Source: Chenopodium formosanum (lineage: Eukaryota; Streptophyta; Magnoliopsida; Caryophyllales; Amaranthaceae). Taken from it: 64,000 bases of DNA. The DNA lies in contig CM044880.1 of assembly GCA_024500155.1 (NCBI GenBank), positions 3,286,001 through 3,350,000 of the forward strand. Direction: 5' to 3'. Below, piece after piece: positions 23,140 to 35,432 of the stretch. Both the position numbers and the translations under genes were made by a program. The notes beneath the pieces are model-generated. The model did no database searches. It was not told the DNA's origin and saw only the letters and a list, made by a program, of their open reading frames with translations. Each line of letters starts with the position of its first letter. Within the stretch, counting starts at the first letter, position 1.

Positions 23140-23680
23140 ATCCTAACCCAACCACCAAGCCCACCACCGACCGGAAGCCCCACTGCCGTAACGCTCACCT
23201 GCTAGAATCTTTCCTTTACCACCGACCCCCTTTGCCTTTAATGTCCACCGTCGAAAATATCCCTACACCAGCAACCTTGAAACACCCAAACCAAATCACC
23301 CCGATTTGGTTTGGGTTTCGGCTTTCGGAGTCTAAGTGTGGGTTTGGGTTCAGGTGAGCATAGAGGGGTTTTTGGATCTAGGTGAGGGTTGGGATGGGTT
23401 CACTTTGCCAGCAAGGCTAAGGTGGGTTATTCTGAGTGTTCGCAGGCAAGCGTGGGGATCTGCCTCCGAATGTTTGTGGGTGTGGATTTGTGGTTGCATG
23501 GGCAAGGGTAAAGATCAAGTTTCGGCGATAGGCGACAAGGGATGGGGAAAAGGTGCCGAAAGTAGGATGGGGAGGGGGAATGAGTTGTCGGCGGTGGGAT
23601 GGGGATAGAGTTGCCGACAGTGGAAGTTGTCGGTGCTGGTTGGGTTTGCGTTTAAGGATTTTTCTATTTTTTAAACCAAT
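23140..23680. other. GC-rich patch of unknown origin
   Basis: Far richer in G+C than its surroundings: C-rich CCACCGACCGGAAGCCCC at the left, and G-rich GGTTGGGATGGGTTC and GGGATGGGGATAGAGTTG to the right. A 90-codon frame (23336-23608, +) is rich in G, W and K and resembles nothing I know. Repeats of GATGGGGA and GTTGCCGACAG hint at minisatellite-like or captured DNA. No function assigned. Confidence 0.4.
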
Positions 23681-24605
23681 GCTTTACTGACACGTGTATG
23701 TGATGGGTCCCACCAACATCCAAGAATTCATAAGTGGTGGTAAAATCAATTTTTAGAGGTTTTTTTTTTGTTTTTAAATTTTGTTTGTTTTTTTTTTTTT
23801 TTTTTTTTTTTGTGGTATTATAACACTTTTTTAAAAAGAAAATATCAAATTTTGGGTTTTTATTTTTGTGGTGTTATTTTCTAAAATATCCTATTTTATT
23901 GAGCTGAAATTATTGATTTTCTATTACATTCATTTTTAAAAGTTAATGATTTTTTAATGAACTTAAGTTATTGTTTTAAGGTGAACAAAATAGAGCCTTA
24001 AAATTACAAATAATCATGAAATTATCTTTTGTCAATAAATATATATCCAAATAAAAACACATAATTTAAATCACCAATTTGTGTATGAAGTATAAATAAC
24101 TGTCATTCCCATTTATACTATTGAATATTGATAGAATGGACATTTAACGGCTTAACCAAGCTTTAACAACCTACAAAATCAACATTACTCCATACGGAGT
24201 ACCATTTTTTTTTTTTTTTTTTTGAAGGAAATACGGAGTACCATGTACCACCATTAACCCTCCACTAATGAAGTACATTATTTAATCTCAAATGGAAAAT
24301 TTGTAAATTGCAGCTATTTAGAGTTAGTATTATACAAATTACAGCTATTTTTAAAAAATGGAAAGTACAGCCTAAAAGTTCTTATAAATTGTAAATTGCA
24401 GTCCGTATCAACTTTTTCATCGGTTTACGTGTCAAAAAATATCCGATTAAGATTTTAGGGACCATTTTAGGCTTTAATGGTCCGAATAGAGCTCAAAATT
24501 AGCAAAAAAAAAAAAAAAAAAAAAAACATAAATGCCTCATTTTTACAACAAAAAACAGTTGTCCATAAATCGATACATTTTTGTTACGCAAAACGAGACA
24601 CTTAT
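23681..24605. other. AT-rich spacer with homopolymer runs
   Basis: Long T runs near 23785-23811 and 24207-24223 and an A run near 24505-24524. ATACGGAGTACCA occurs twice, near 24192 and 24230, on either side of one T run. No gene seen. Confidence 0.5.
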
Positions 24606-24690
24606 GTTATTTTTTTTGCTGATTCCGAACTCAATTGGACCCTTAAGATTTTTTTTGCTGATTCCGAACTCAATTGAACCCTTAAGAGCT
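24606..24690. repeat. Tandem duplication of about 44 bp
   Basis: TTTTTTTTGCTGATTCCGAA continuing with CTCAATTGGACCCTTAAGA is followed at once by a near-identical copy (GGACCC becomes GAACCC). The age appears recent. Confidence 0.8.
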
Positions 24691-24797
24691 AAAATGACCC
24701 CTAAAATTTTAATCGAATATTTTTCGACAGGTGTACTGAAGAAAAAGTTAATACAACTCCAATTTATAATTTATAAAAACTTTTAAACTACAATTTA

Positions 24798-24858
24798 CAT
24801 TTTTTTTTTTGACAGGACAATTTACATTTTTTTTTGACAGGACAATTTACATTTTTTT
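24798..24858. repeat. Short tandem repeat, unit about 25 bp
   Basis: Units of the form GACAGGACAATTTACA plus a T run are repeated two to three times. It lies about 200 bp upstream of the PLC-X start codon and could affect spacing in its promoter. Confidence 0.75.
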
Positions 24859-25046
24859 TCTATCTCCAATTAACAAATTTTTCTATATCAAAATTTCCAA
24901 CTACTCACTTCCCCCAAAACTCCCCCCTCCTTCCCTGGCTCCAACACACGCACACCGGCACACACGTCTTCTCTCTTTTAAATACAAAATCCAACCAACA
25001 TTCATTTATTCACCCGCTTTTTCCTCATCAACTCAAAATTCCAACA

Positions 25047-28000
25047 ATGGCGCCCAAGGTACTCCCTCTCTCTTCTCCTTCTCTCTCTAACTTTTTCTCT
25101 CTTCAATCTTCTTCTCTAACCTCTCAATTTTGCAGAAAATTACCAGAACAATTCCAACAGCACTTCTCATTTTCTCTCTCCTCTTCAACCTCACCTCTGC
25201 TCTTCAGGTACTTTCTCACTCTAAAATTCATAATTCTCTTGCACTCATTCAATTTTTTTCAGTTGAATTTCAAATTTCAGTTCATTTTACTGTCAATTGT
25301 TGCAGAAACTCGGACAAACATGCGCTGCAGATCGAAATTGCAATCAAGGACTTCATTGCGAAACTTGCGTCGCTAATCGTAATCTTCGCCCTCGCTGTAC
25401 TCGCATTCAACCTGTGAATCCTCTCTCTAAGGTCATTTTCTCTCTCCTCTTTTTTATTACATTTTAGTTTATTTTGTTGTTGATGATGAAGAAAATGTTG
25501 ATGAAGTGGTTTTTTGGTTATAAATTTGAAGGTGAAAGGATTGCCGTTCAACAGATACTCGTGGTTAACGACTCACAACTCGTTCGCTAGACTCGGCCAG
25601 AAATCGGCTACTGGTGCCGTAATTCTCGCTCCTACTAATCAGCAGGATTCTGTTACGTCTCAGCTTAACGTAAGCTTTTTCTATGATTTTTAATTTTTAA
25701 TTTTTTAATAAAATTGCTCATAATCTTAGGGTTTTGAACTTGATAATTTTAATTGCATGCTCAATTAATCGAAATTAAGTGAACTACATTGTTGATTTGC
25801 GGTTTATTGTTGCGTTTTAAATGTGAAAGCGTAATGCTGGAGTGGTTGATGAGATGTTGATTTTTATTAATGTTGCACTTTAATCTTGACTAAATGATTA
25901 GGATATATGACTGTTGAAAAATATATTGGGAGGATTTTACATGCTAATAAGGTGGATTTGAAATTTTGAATTGATGATGACAATGACTGAATTTGATTCT
26001 TATTGCGATTACTTTTAGAGAGATACGCAACTGGTTTGAATTTTTGTCTATTGTGACATCAAACTCGATGAATGGATAGAGTTGTAGAATTTCTAATTAA
26101 GATGTAAGAATGAACAATAACTATATGGAAATTGTACGATTGAACGTCTTAAAATGGAATGACTTAATTAAATAGCTACCAAAAGTTGTTGGTTGCTTCA
26201 GATTCTTTAAGTTCGTTGTGCTGTTTCATTAAATGAGTGGTTTTGAGTGTTAGTCATAGTCGAGATATTAAATGTATATTACAAAAGATTGAAGAATGAA
26301 ATAGAAAGATGGAAGGATAAAGAGGGTCGAGGCTTAGCTTTACTGTTATTCACATTTCTTAACTAGTCGTAGTAGTTATTTAAATTAGTATAATCAAAGT
26401 CTTGATGGTATTAGATATGCCGTGTCCTAATTATTTTAACCTTGTTGATTAATGTCAAATGCACAATGGTATACGAAGTTAGACGCGTAATATGTTATAA
26501 CAAATTCAAGGAAATGTGCTACAACTGCTCTTATGTGGACATGCTGATAAACTGCAAAAAGAAAGACTGGCAAAGTCATTTTTATTGTGGAATATTCAGC
26601 TTCTTTTGCTTTTTAGAGTTTTAAGGAATGATTCTCATGTGAAGTTGGTCAGTAGATGTTTTTTCTTGACTTCTAATGTAAGACCACCATGCTGATATTA
26701 TAATGTAAGCATCACTTTGTTTACAAAAAGAAAACATAAATCCTAGGTCACCAACAAAGCTGCACTTTTCCTTTTGTAAGTATTATAACTTCATTGCTTA
26801 GACAAGTGTACTTTTTATGGAACATTTGTTGATAACTGGTTTTCTTGAGTTCCTATCCAATACTGGAACTTGTGAGGTTAGTTTAGTGGAAAATCAGGCT
26901 TGGTGACCAATTAAGCATTACTTTGACCGTTAATTTGGCGTTATCCTGTTTATGCATGCACGTTTATCAAATATTACTCCATTTGTTCCAATTTTGCTGC
27001 CCTAATTGATAAACATGCAACTTAAAGATGTGATTTAGATTTATAATTATTGATTTAGTAGAATTACATGTTAGATGCACAGCTTCTGATGATCGAGGAG
27101 TCTTCTATAAATTTGTAGCCATCTTGAGAAGGGAAGTAGAATTACTTGAATAAATGAATTGAAATAATAAAGTAAATGCTGGTACATTTAGATTCATGGA
27201 CCATGCTGCCTTGAAATTCACACTGAGTTATTACAGTATCAATTCTAAATTCAATTATATATCCAGAACTATTGCTTTGATAGAATATTTTATCGATGTT
27301 GCATTGTTACTGTTTATATCAGGTTGGATTGTCTCTTACAAGTGGTGCCGTTATTAACAATTGAATACGGAGCAACAATTGTCTTGTTGGCTGGTTTCTC
27401 TATGGGAGATTTACTTGCTAAAAAAACTTACAAATTGTTTCCACATGCTTGTTGGCATTCATATCATGATAATGCTCTCCTCTCCAGTCTCCAACCCGAG
27501 CTAAATATAAAATAAATGTAAATAAATAAATAAAACAAAAGCAGAGGAAGTTTAAGAAAAAAAATTATGAAGTAATATTTTTGAAGATCTAAATTTGCTA
27601 AGTTACAAACTTACAATGACTAGCTAATTTAGTGATGTTTGGCACTTTTCCATTTTGCAGGATGGTGTTAGAGGATTTATGCTTGATATGTATGACTTCA
27701 ACAATGATGTTTGGCTGTGCCACTCTTTTGGTGGAAGATGTTACAACAATACAGCCTTTGTAAGTATGTCTGTATGTGCACTTAATATTTGTAGCATGTT
27801 GATGTCAAAAAAAAAAAAATAATATTTGTAGCATTACTAAACAAGCTTGGTACCTTGTTATTAATGTACCTTAACTTCTCCATTTCCGGTCTTTACTGCA
27901 TAAGATTTTCTCTTTAATAGCTTATCTGACTGATTTTTGTAAATATCTCTGTAGAAACCTGCTGTAGAAGTCTTGAGGGAGATGCAGACCTTCCTTGAGG

Positions 28001-29478
28001 CTAACCCTTCTGAGATTATCACCATATTTATTGAAGACTATGTTACATCACCCAAGGGTCTGACAAAGGTGTTTGATACTGCCGGCCTCAGGAAGTATTG
28101 GTTTCCAGTATCCCGAATGCCCAAAAATGGGGGTGATTGGCCCATAGTTGATGATATGATTCAGAAAAACCAGCGACTGTTGGTATTCACTTCAAAAGCT
28201 AATAAAGAGGCTTCTGAAGGGATTGCCTACAATTGGAGATATGTCTTAGAAAATCAATGTGAGTACATAAATTCATAACTCCAGTTACACAGTCAATGTC
28301 AAATGAGCTAAATCAAGTTCATCAACATATATTTCATATTCAGATGGTGATGGTGGTATGGTAGCTGGCTCATGTCCTAATCGTGCAGAATCACGTCCCA
28401 TGAACACGACCTCTATATCCCTAGTGTTGGTCAATTATTTTAATACTGTACCAGATTTAGCCACTGCCTGCAAGCACAATTCAGCTCCACTAGAAAGCAT
28501 GTTGGGCACCTGTTATAATGCATCAGGAAAAAGATGGGCCAATTTTGTGACTGTTGATTTCTACAAGGTACTTAATAAGATGAATTGCTACAACCTTATG
28601 ACATTTATTATTACCCCCATTTCTCCTCAATATATGCTCAATTGGTTCCATCTTCCTATGTTGATGCTTTAGAGAAGTGATGGAGGTGGAGCTCCAGCTG
28701 CTGTAGATGAAATGAACGGTCATCTAGTTTGTGGATGTGCCAGCATTGCGCAGTGCAGGGTAAGTAAAATCTTTTGTAAATTTCATACTTGGAATTGCTG
28801 GAATCAAAAGAGCATGAGGCATTATGGGGTTTTAGCTTTAAAAATCGATTGTAATGATTTTAATTAGTATAATCAGCCTGACACTACCGCTTAAGTAAAC
28901 ATGATCATTAAATGCACTAACTTCAAATAATCTGTTAAAAGTTTCTAGACTTATGCACCGGACAATAGCATTGTGTTTGTCATGTCTCAAATAACTGAAG
29001 TGGCACATTATGAATAAGCAAAATCATTGCAGTAAGCCAGTATTTATGAAGTTGGGACACCCTTTTGGAACATCACAAGATTGGAAAAGGCAGAGTTATG
29101 GTTTAGAGGGAGTAACAAAATTGGTCATTTGAAATGCATTTGATTGTGACTACTATGATTGGAGTACTACGAAGTAGTCTCTATGCTATGGTATAAAGTA
29201 GGATGAGGGCCATTGGAAGAAACATTTCATCCAATTTGTTTGAGCTGTGTAGATTGAAAGAAATGTAAGATTGTGAGTTCTGTTACTATGCTTGTGATTT
29301 AAATTGGTAATTGTTCTGTGAACAGGCTAACATGACATTCGGATCCTGCAATGTTCCTCAAGCTGAACCCCACCCACCCATGGTAGCACCTATTTCAAGC
29401 ATTGGCTATTCGAGGAAGTTGGTTCCGCTTTGGTGGATGTTCGGTACCATTTCTCTTGCCTGTTTGATGTTGTTGTGA
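25047..29478 (+). CDS. GPI-anchored PI-PLC X-domain protein, 9 exons
   Basis: The exons are 25047-25058, 25136-25207, 25306-25431, 25532-25669, 27661-27759, 27955-28258, 28344-28567, 28673-28759 and 29326-29478. They sum to 1215 nt, or 404 residues. It starts MAPK in a 12-nt first exon, then a hydrophobic signal peptide (ALLIFSLLFNLTSAL). A small Cys-rich stretch follows (CAADRNCNQGLHCETC). The X-type phosphodiesterase domain has SWLTTHNSFARLG (His85), GVRGFMLDMYDF and LCHSFGGRC (His137), the two histidines expected of the fold. FLEANPSEIITIFIEDYV follows. There is no Y or C2 domain, so this is the bacterial-like PLC-X class (At5g67130/At1g49740 type), not a canonical plant PI-PLC. The C-terminal LVPLWWMFGTISLACLMLL after a hinge suggests a GPI-anchor signal and a cell-surface location. 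Substrate is unproven. Intron 4 is 2.0 kb and appears empty. Confidence 0.92.
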
Positions 29479-31990
29479 AGCTATTTCCTGTGAGTTTTAC
29501 ACCTCTACGCTTACTCGCTTAGTAGTTTTGCATAGTTTGCTTTCATTACTTCTACCTTTTAGTTTTAATTTAATGTAGGGAAAGGTGTATGGGAATATCT
29601 TAGCCATTTAGGGACAATGAAATTTCAAGGCAATTTAGGAATCAAATAGTTTCAGTCTTCACATTTATTGGCTATTCAATCTTTTAGTGGTGTAAAAAAT
29701 CATTGGGCCAAATCATTTCAAATGGTGTAACTTGTAAATGGATAAAAAATTTCATTACCTGATCTTAACTTTGTTGGATTATTAGGGCAGATTAACATTG
29801 GTGCTAAATGGGCAAAACCCAAAACCCTTTTCAAAGGACCGGCTCATTTTGGTCCTTTATACGAAGTACTTCGTACGAAGTATAATTTAATGCTGAACCT
29901 TTTATGGGCAAGGCAATAACAATTAGTTACTTTACATGAAAACGTCGGTTTCATTGGTTGGCTAGTTTCAGGCCTTATCCGGCCCATACATTTTGCTATT
30001 TCTGGGCTGGTGAGTTTTTTTTACCTGATTCTAAACCAGCCCACTTTCTGCTTTAGTACGGGGTAGGAATGTAGGATTATAGATTTGTAGGAGAAGCTTT
30101 ATAACGATTGACTGGTGTTTGTGTAAAAATGTTTGAGAAGTACTTTTGTTTCGAGTAGTTGATAACATTTTAGATTAGTCAACTTGCATAATAGATGGTT
30201 TATACGATTTTTTTTTTTTAATTGCTTATTATTTTAAATAGTCCTTAGGTACTAACTTGATCATTGTATGTAGAATATGCAATTAGCTTAACTAGCTAAT
30301 TTATTTGGAAAATACTTGCCGAAAAGAAAATGCTAAAAGTAAATTAGTCATCACAATGAAAATAATAATTTAAACAGTAAGCTAATAGCTAGCAATTGAG
30401 ACTCAAACTAGCTAGAAAGATAATTGACTTGAAAGTTTATGTGGCATGACAAACTATTTTGACAATTAGCTTGATATTGAAGTTGCTCTTAATAACATGC
30501 ATAATTGTCATAGTGGTCGGTATGACCATATGAGAATGCTTGCCTATAAATTATCCACGGATCCATCCGGGATCTTAATTTGGGCTGGTGCCTTGGATAA
30601 GGAGTGAAAAATGAGGCCTAATTGACACAATTTAGATTATCTGGGAGCAAAATCTTTAAACCGATTTGTAGCTTTCCTAAATGATTAATACACTTGTTCT
30701 ACGCACTCATATTATAAAAGCTTCAGAACTTTCAAGGAATTGACAGAATTCAAAGTTTTTGTAAAGTTTAAAAACCAAAATGCGCATGGCTCAAGATGCC
30801 TTGACTTCTTTAATACTCGGTCAGCTCCTTAACCGATGTAACTTATAACTTATATAAAGCTTATCTTATGCTAATTATTACAGAATCTTGTAGTGATACT
30901 AAGAAACGAATACCATGAGCTGTAGGTTGATAGGGAGAATCCTTATATTTAATAGTTTAACTACGTGTGGCTATATTAAGCTATGTCATGTTTAGTTTTT
31001 TTTTTTTGGTTTTTTTTTTTTTGTTTGTGCAAACTTAACTTATTTTTGTTGAATAACAAGCTTTGTGGGATTAAACTTCACTAGAAACACTTTGAGGTGA
31101 GAATTTCCTTATCCTCATGTTCCCTTTCTCCCTTCAATTTCCTAATCTGGGCAAGGTTGACTTGTAAAGCTTCTAGTTCGGTTCAACTCTTTTCCTGTTT
31201 TAATAGTAAAAAACTTATTTTTTTGTTTAAATTTTTATTCAACTAGATTAAATTATTTTCGTGATCTTCACTTATTTTTTATTGAACTTTATTTAATTTC
31301 GCCAATTTTACTTTATTTATGTTGATATTTATTTTAGCAAGTTGAGTAGTATAAGAACATGTTCTTTTCAGTTTAATTTCATTTTACTTCAGTTCAGCTC
31401 CTATTTCCTCTTTTCATAAACAATTCAGTTCAGCTCATCCCAATTCAATAAATCTTAACAGGTCCTAAATCCTAGAATTGTAAAAGTGATAATACTGCTA
31501 CTAATAAAATATGAAGTAATTAACACATTTTGTAAAAGTAGATACTTACTACAACTAGTGAAATTATATATTCTACCCGCCGCCCTCTTACTTTAAAAAT
31601 GGTGCGCTTTTTTTTTGTGGGAAGTAAATTCTTCTTTGTTCACTCTCTCATGTCCTGAAAGAATATACCTAATCCTTGTTGTTAAGACAGTGGCATATTC
31701 TGCTAATCACTGTAATTTGTACTGTTTTAAAATATTTTAGGCTAAGTGAGTAAGTGATCGTTCAAATAGCATTTTTCAGTAAGTTGTTTTTCTTAATTAG
31801 TAATTTATTTTTTAGCAAAGGTTTTTTTCACTTGACTTCCACTTTCATGAACCTACAACAATTTCTTTCAACTTATTGTCTTTCTTTTAACTTATGTAAA
31901 CTTGCTTTAAACACTTTATTATTTGTGAATTAAATTTAAGTACTCCATAGTTTTAATCTAGCTCCCTTGAACTATATTTAGCTAAATTTA
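29479..31990. other. 3' region of the PLC-X gene and gene-poor spacer
   Basis: Includes the untranslated tail of the PLC-X gene. A palindromic tract ACGAAGTACTTCGTACGAAG lies near 29860-29882. A decayed copy of the TGAAC-type MITE lies at about 31349-31466 (AGAACATGTTCTTTTCAG to AATCTTAACAGGTCCTAAAT). No gene seen. Confidence 0.5.
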
Positions 31991-32161
31991 GGGTCTGTTC
32001 TCATAGGCTGAGTTGAGTTGAGCTGAGCTGATATGAATGTTTTATAAGAGAAAGAAATTGAATTGAACTGAAATGAATATTTTATAAGAGAAGAAAATTA
32101 GGAGCTGAACTGAACTAAAGTGAGTTGAGCTGAGCTGAACTGAACGTATGAGAACAGACCC
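31991..32161. mobile_element. Tourist-like MITE with TGAAC repeats (copy B), TTA duplication
   Basis: Ends are GGGTCTGTTCTCAT and its inverted form ATGAGAACAGACCC. It is flanked by TTA on both sides (31988-31990, 32162-32164), which fits PIF/Harbinger-derived Tourist MITEs. The interior is TGAGC/TGAAC pentamer repeats plus ATGAATATTTTATAAGAGAA, part of it duplicated. Confidence 0.85.
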
Positions 32162-32394
32162 TTATTGGCTTTGGAGTTGTTAACGTTGAGCTAAGATAAA
32201 ATCATATGAGGCTAACAAAACAACATGTAAAAAATTGTTCCCTTGGTCAAGAGAAGTAAAACTAGGTTAATAACTTCACCTATCATTATACATGTAAATG
32301 GAATTCAATCTTAGATTTTAGGCATCTAACTTTGTATAATTTTGGGTTTCAACGGCTATAAGTGTACCAATCAAGTTATTTGTAATAAGTATTA

Positions 32395-32581
32395 GGGTCT
32401 GTTCTCATTGACTGAACTGAGTTGAACTGAACTTAACTGAACTGAACTGAGCTGAGCTGAGCTAAATTGAGTTGAGCTGAATTGAACTGAAATGAAATGA
32501 ATATTTTATAAGAGAAGGAAATTAGGAGCTGAACTGAACTAAACTGAGCTGAACTGAATTTCAACGTAAGAGAACATGCCC
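32395..32581. mobile_element. Tourist-like MITE with TGAAC repeats (copy C), TTA duplication
   Basis: Ends GGGTCTGTTCTCAT and AGAGAACATGCCC, flanked by TTA (32392-32394, 32582-32584). It lies only 230 bp from copy B, in the same orientation. The pentamer tract is longer than in copies A and B, so pentamer number varies within the family. Confidence 0.85.
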
Positions 32582-32584
32582 TTA

Positions 32585-33090
32585 GACGATGCTTTTTATT
32601 GAAAATGTTGAGAGGAATTGTCAAGTATGACTGTATGAGTGTGATATGTTGATAGTAAAAACTTAGCATGTATGACAAAAGTCCATTGTGTGGAGTACTA
32701 TGGAGAATTTATACTTGAATAGACATCTATCTCTCTACTCTCCTTTAAACGACAAACTGTTTTATAAATTGCATTATTTGATTCAAAGTATTGGGACTAC
32801 TTTCTTAAGATACCATATCATCTTAATTATATTTATAACAGCATAAAGTCACAACATAATGCATGATAATTATAAGTTTATCTTATTAAGTTAAACATAT
32901 CTTAATGTCTTAAACCACAATAACTAGAAGAGACATTTCATTAGATTCTGTACCCTTTAAATTATCTTTCACGACTTGTAAAAAAAAAACTTTCATGAGT
33001 TTACTTTATTAAAGTTCCTTTTAGTTAAAAAAAAGTGATTTGATATCTTATTTCCAAAAAAACTAAAAATAAAAAGTTTTAATCTTGTGC

Positions 33091-33123
<33 letters not shown>

Positions 33124-34306
33124 AATATATACTCATATGCTGTTATACACCATCCATTTAGACTGATTGTATCACAGAATTTTACTCTGTATTTGTTTTA
33201 TATCCTAAAAAAAGGATGGTTAGTGATTAATTTTCTCAAACAATTCTTATTAAGATAAGTGATGTGACTGTGTAACAATAATTCAACTATTGTAAACAGT
33301 ATGGTTTGATTGTGAACTAATCTAATTATGTTAAGAGTACAAATACTTATTATTAGAAAGTTACGTTGTATGTAGTACTTCGTATAAGATTCGGAATAAT
33401 GTATGTATAAGTTCTACTCCGTAATTAATTTTTCATGTGCAACTGGTATAATTGTTGAGCGAGTAGGTCATCACTTAACTAATTAAATCTTGTACAGTAG
33501 GTTGTACCAAAGATAATAGGCTAGGAAAAATATAAAAAAAACATTCAAGATTGTATTTTAGCCCCGCATTAATTGAATCTACTAATATGGTGATGATATT
33601 ATTAATCATTACAAGTACGTTAGTAGGCCTAATTATAGATCTAACATGTAGGTTCTTCAGATTTTGACCTTTAAATTGAAGTTATTAAATTTAATTAAAG
33701 AAAGAAAACCTACAAATTCTGGATTTCTCTCTCCTAAGTATAGGGAAACAGATGTTGGTTCCTCCATGCATTGTTGTGTAATGTAATACCTTGAGCAGTT
33801 CACCAAGACACTAACAGTAGGACTATCTTTTCTTTAATTGTTTTTATCTGAGATTTATTAGCCCCCACTAATACATTATCAAGATGCCTACTTTTTTAGT
33901 TCCTTTTTTTTTTTTCCTTTGATTCTTAAATTAATTATTAGAAAGTCAAATTATGTTGGCAACAGTTTAGTGACAGAGACATACCACAAATGTTCTAGAT
34001 GTCTGAGCATGTGTTTGTACTATATTATATGGATGTGTTCAACACCAGTGTCACTCTTTTAAGTGATTTCGATTAATCTATTTGAAATTAACTGAAATTT
34101 TCTTTTTCTGAACACTTTTATAATTTATTTTGTCTATTTTCTTGTAAAACTTAGGTGATAACAGAGCATAAATTATTACCCTCATACCCTGAATATTAGC
34201 TAATAACTTAAATTGCTTGTAAATAGATTTAGACATTGGTATAAAATTAGACGGATATTGGATTACTGGTATTGTACAAAACTTCACTGATATTTCAGAA
34301 ATTCTC
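32585..34306. other. Gene-poor spacer
   Basis: Contains a run of about 30 A residues near 33091-33120 and the motif TAGTACTTCGTATAAG near 33375. No gene or complete element supported. Confidence 0.5.
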
Positions 34307-34539
34307 AACTAAAGAAGGCATATTTATCCTGTGCCGAGAAAATGAAAGTACTAAAATTGGTTTTTTTTTCTTCTTTAGTTTTTATTTTTATTTTTGGGTT
34401 TTGCTTTTGGTTTTAAGATTCAATAGAACTTGTTACAGTACTTTGTTAGTGGATTGCACATAGAGTTATAGACTTCTTAAATCATTTCTACCTTGATTAG
34501 GAAATCCAACAGGACAGGATAAATATGCCTTCTTTAGTT
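34307..34539. mobile_element. 233-bp MITE with 26-bp terminal inverted repeats
   Basis: Left end AACTAAAGAAGGCATATTTA continuing TCCTGT, and an exact inverted copy at the right end (ACAGGATAAATATGCCTTCT then TTAGTT). The interior is AT-rich and non-coding. No clear target duplication, so superfamily unassigned. Confidence 0.75.
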
Positions 34540-34963
34540 TGTTTTATTTTATTTACTTGAGACATTGCCTTGTTTAGTTTAGACGACTACTCCTTATTAA
34601 TTAATTTAATAAAAATAAAATTTAAATTAACATAGAATTAGGTATTCAGGTGTTGAAATTTGTGCATTAAATAGTCGCCAAGTTTGAAAGCTACAACGTA
34701 CTCTTTATGGACTTGTACTAGTTACGTCATTATTAAAAAAATGTGATTATTATTCCCAAGATTGACTGCATAGTTCCGCAAAAACTAAAAACTATAGATT
34801 TGATTTTGTCTCAGAAAACCACATATCCTTATCCAATTATCTCACCTCTACATGCTAATCCTTACTCTTCCTCCTCGCTCTTTTCATTGGCTATTCACTT
34901 GAATCTTGAGCTTATAAAACATTATCTTTTCTCTTCATTTTTGAATTATAAAGTAGCTGGCTA
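34540..34963. other. Spacer between two foldback elements
   Basis: AT-rich with no recognisable gene. A 76-codon frame at 34743-34973 has no family features. Confidence 0.5.
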
Positions 34964-35262
34964 TATGGTGTGACATGGGTTACTTGTACAGTGTTATTTG
35001 AATTCTGGGATTACTTGTATGGTATTTGTTTTGGTAAGAGTGTTAATTGTGGGTGTTACTTGTATTCTGGGGTTATTCGTTGGGTGTTACTGGTTTTGAC
35101 CAGGGGGTATTTGTAGGGTATTACATTTTTGGTATGGGGTTACTTGTAGGGGTTACTTAGAATACAAGTAACACCTACAAGTAACTCATATAACCCCAAA
35201 ATACAAGTAACCCTTGACAAAACCAATAACACCTTATAAGTAACTCTTGCTGCACCATGTGA
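34964..35262. repeat. Foldback of iterated TTACTTGTA / TACAAGTAA motifs
   Basis: Outer ends ATGGTGTGACATGGGTTACT and, inverted, CATGGTG...GAGTTACTTATA form an imperfect hairpin of about 300 bp. Inside are about four copies of TTACTTGTA on the left half and four of the complementary TACAAGTAA type on the right half, separated by GGTGTTA-like spacers. The non-coding, strongly patterned interior suggests a MITE or an array of protein-binding sites. Confidence 0.75.
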
Positions 35263-35344
35263 CCTGCCTTAAAAACTTCTGTTAATACCACACACTCGTA
35301 TGATTTTAAAATGGAACCTTCAACTTTTAGGTGCAGAGGTTTAA

Positions 35345-35432
35345 ATATTCTCCTTCTATTAATGAAACAAAATTGATTAGAGACAGAATTTTAAATTCTT
35401 CTTCTATTAATGAAACAAAACTAATTAGAGGT
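35345..35432. repeat. Tandem duplication, unit about 50 bp
   Basis: TCTATTAATGAAACAAAAYT followed by RATTAGAG occurs twice in tandem with small differences. No coding content. Confidence 0.7.

Noticed and set aside
24834..25376. 180-codon plus-strand open frame
   Set aside because: It spans the PLC-X promoter, first three exons and their introns in another frame; its translation is low-complexity.
27324..27515. 63-codon frame in intron 4 of the PLC-X gene
   Set aside because: The frame does not connect to the PLC-X exons and shows no motif; exon 4 joins directly to exon 5 in frame (LN|DGVRGF).
32433..32678. 81-codon minus-strand frame rich in SSVQFSSAQL-type repeats
   Set aside because: It is the translation of the TGAAC pentamer tract in MITE copy C, not a gene.
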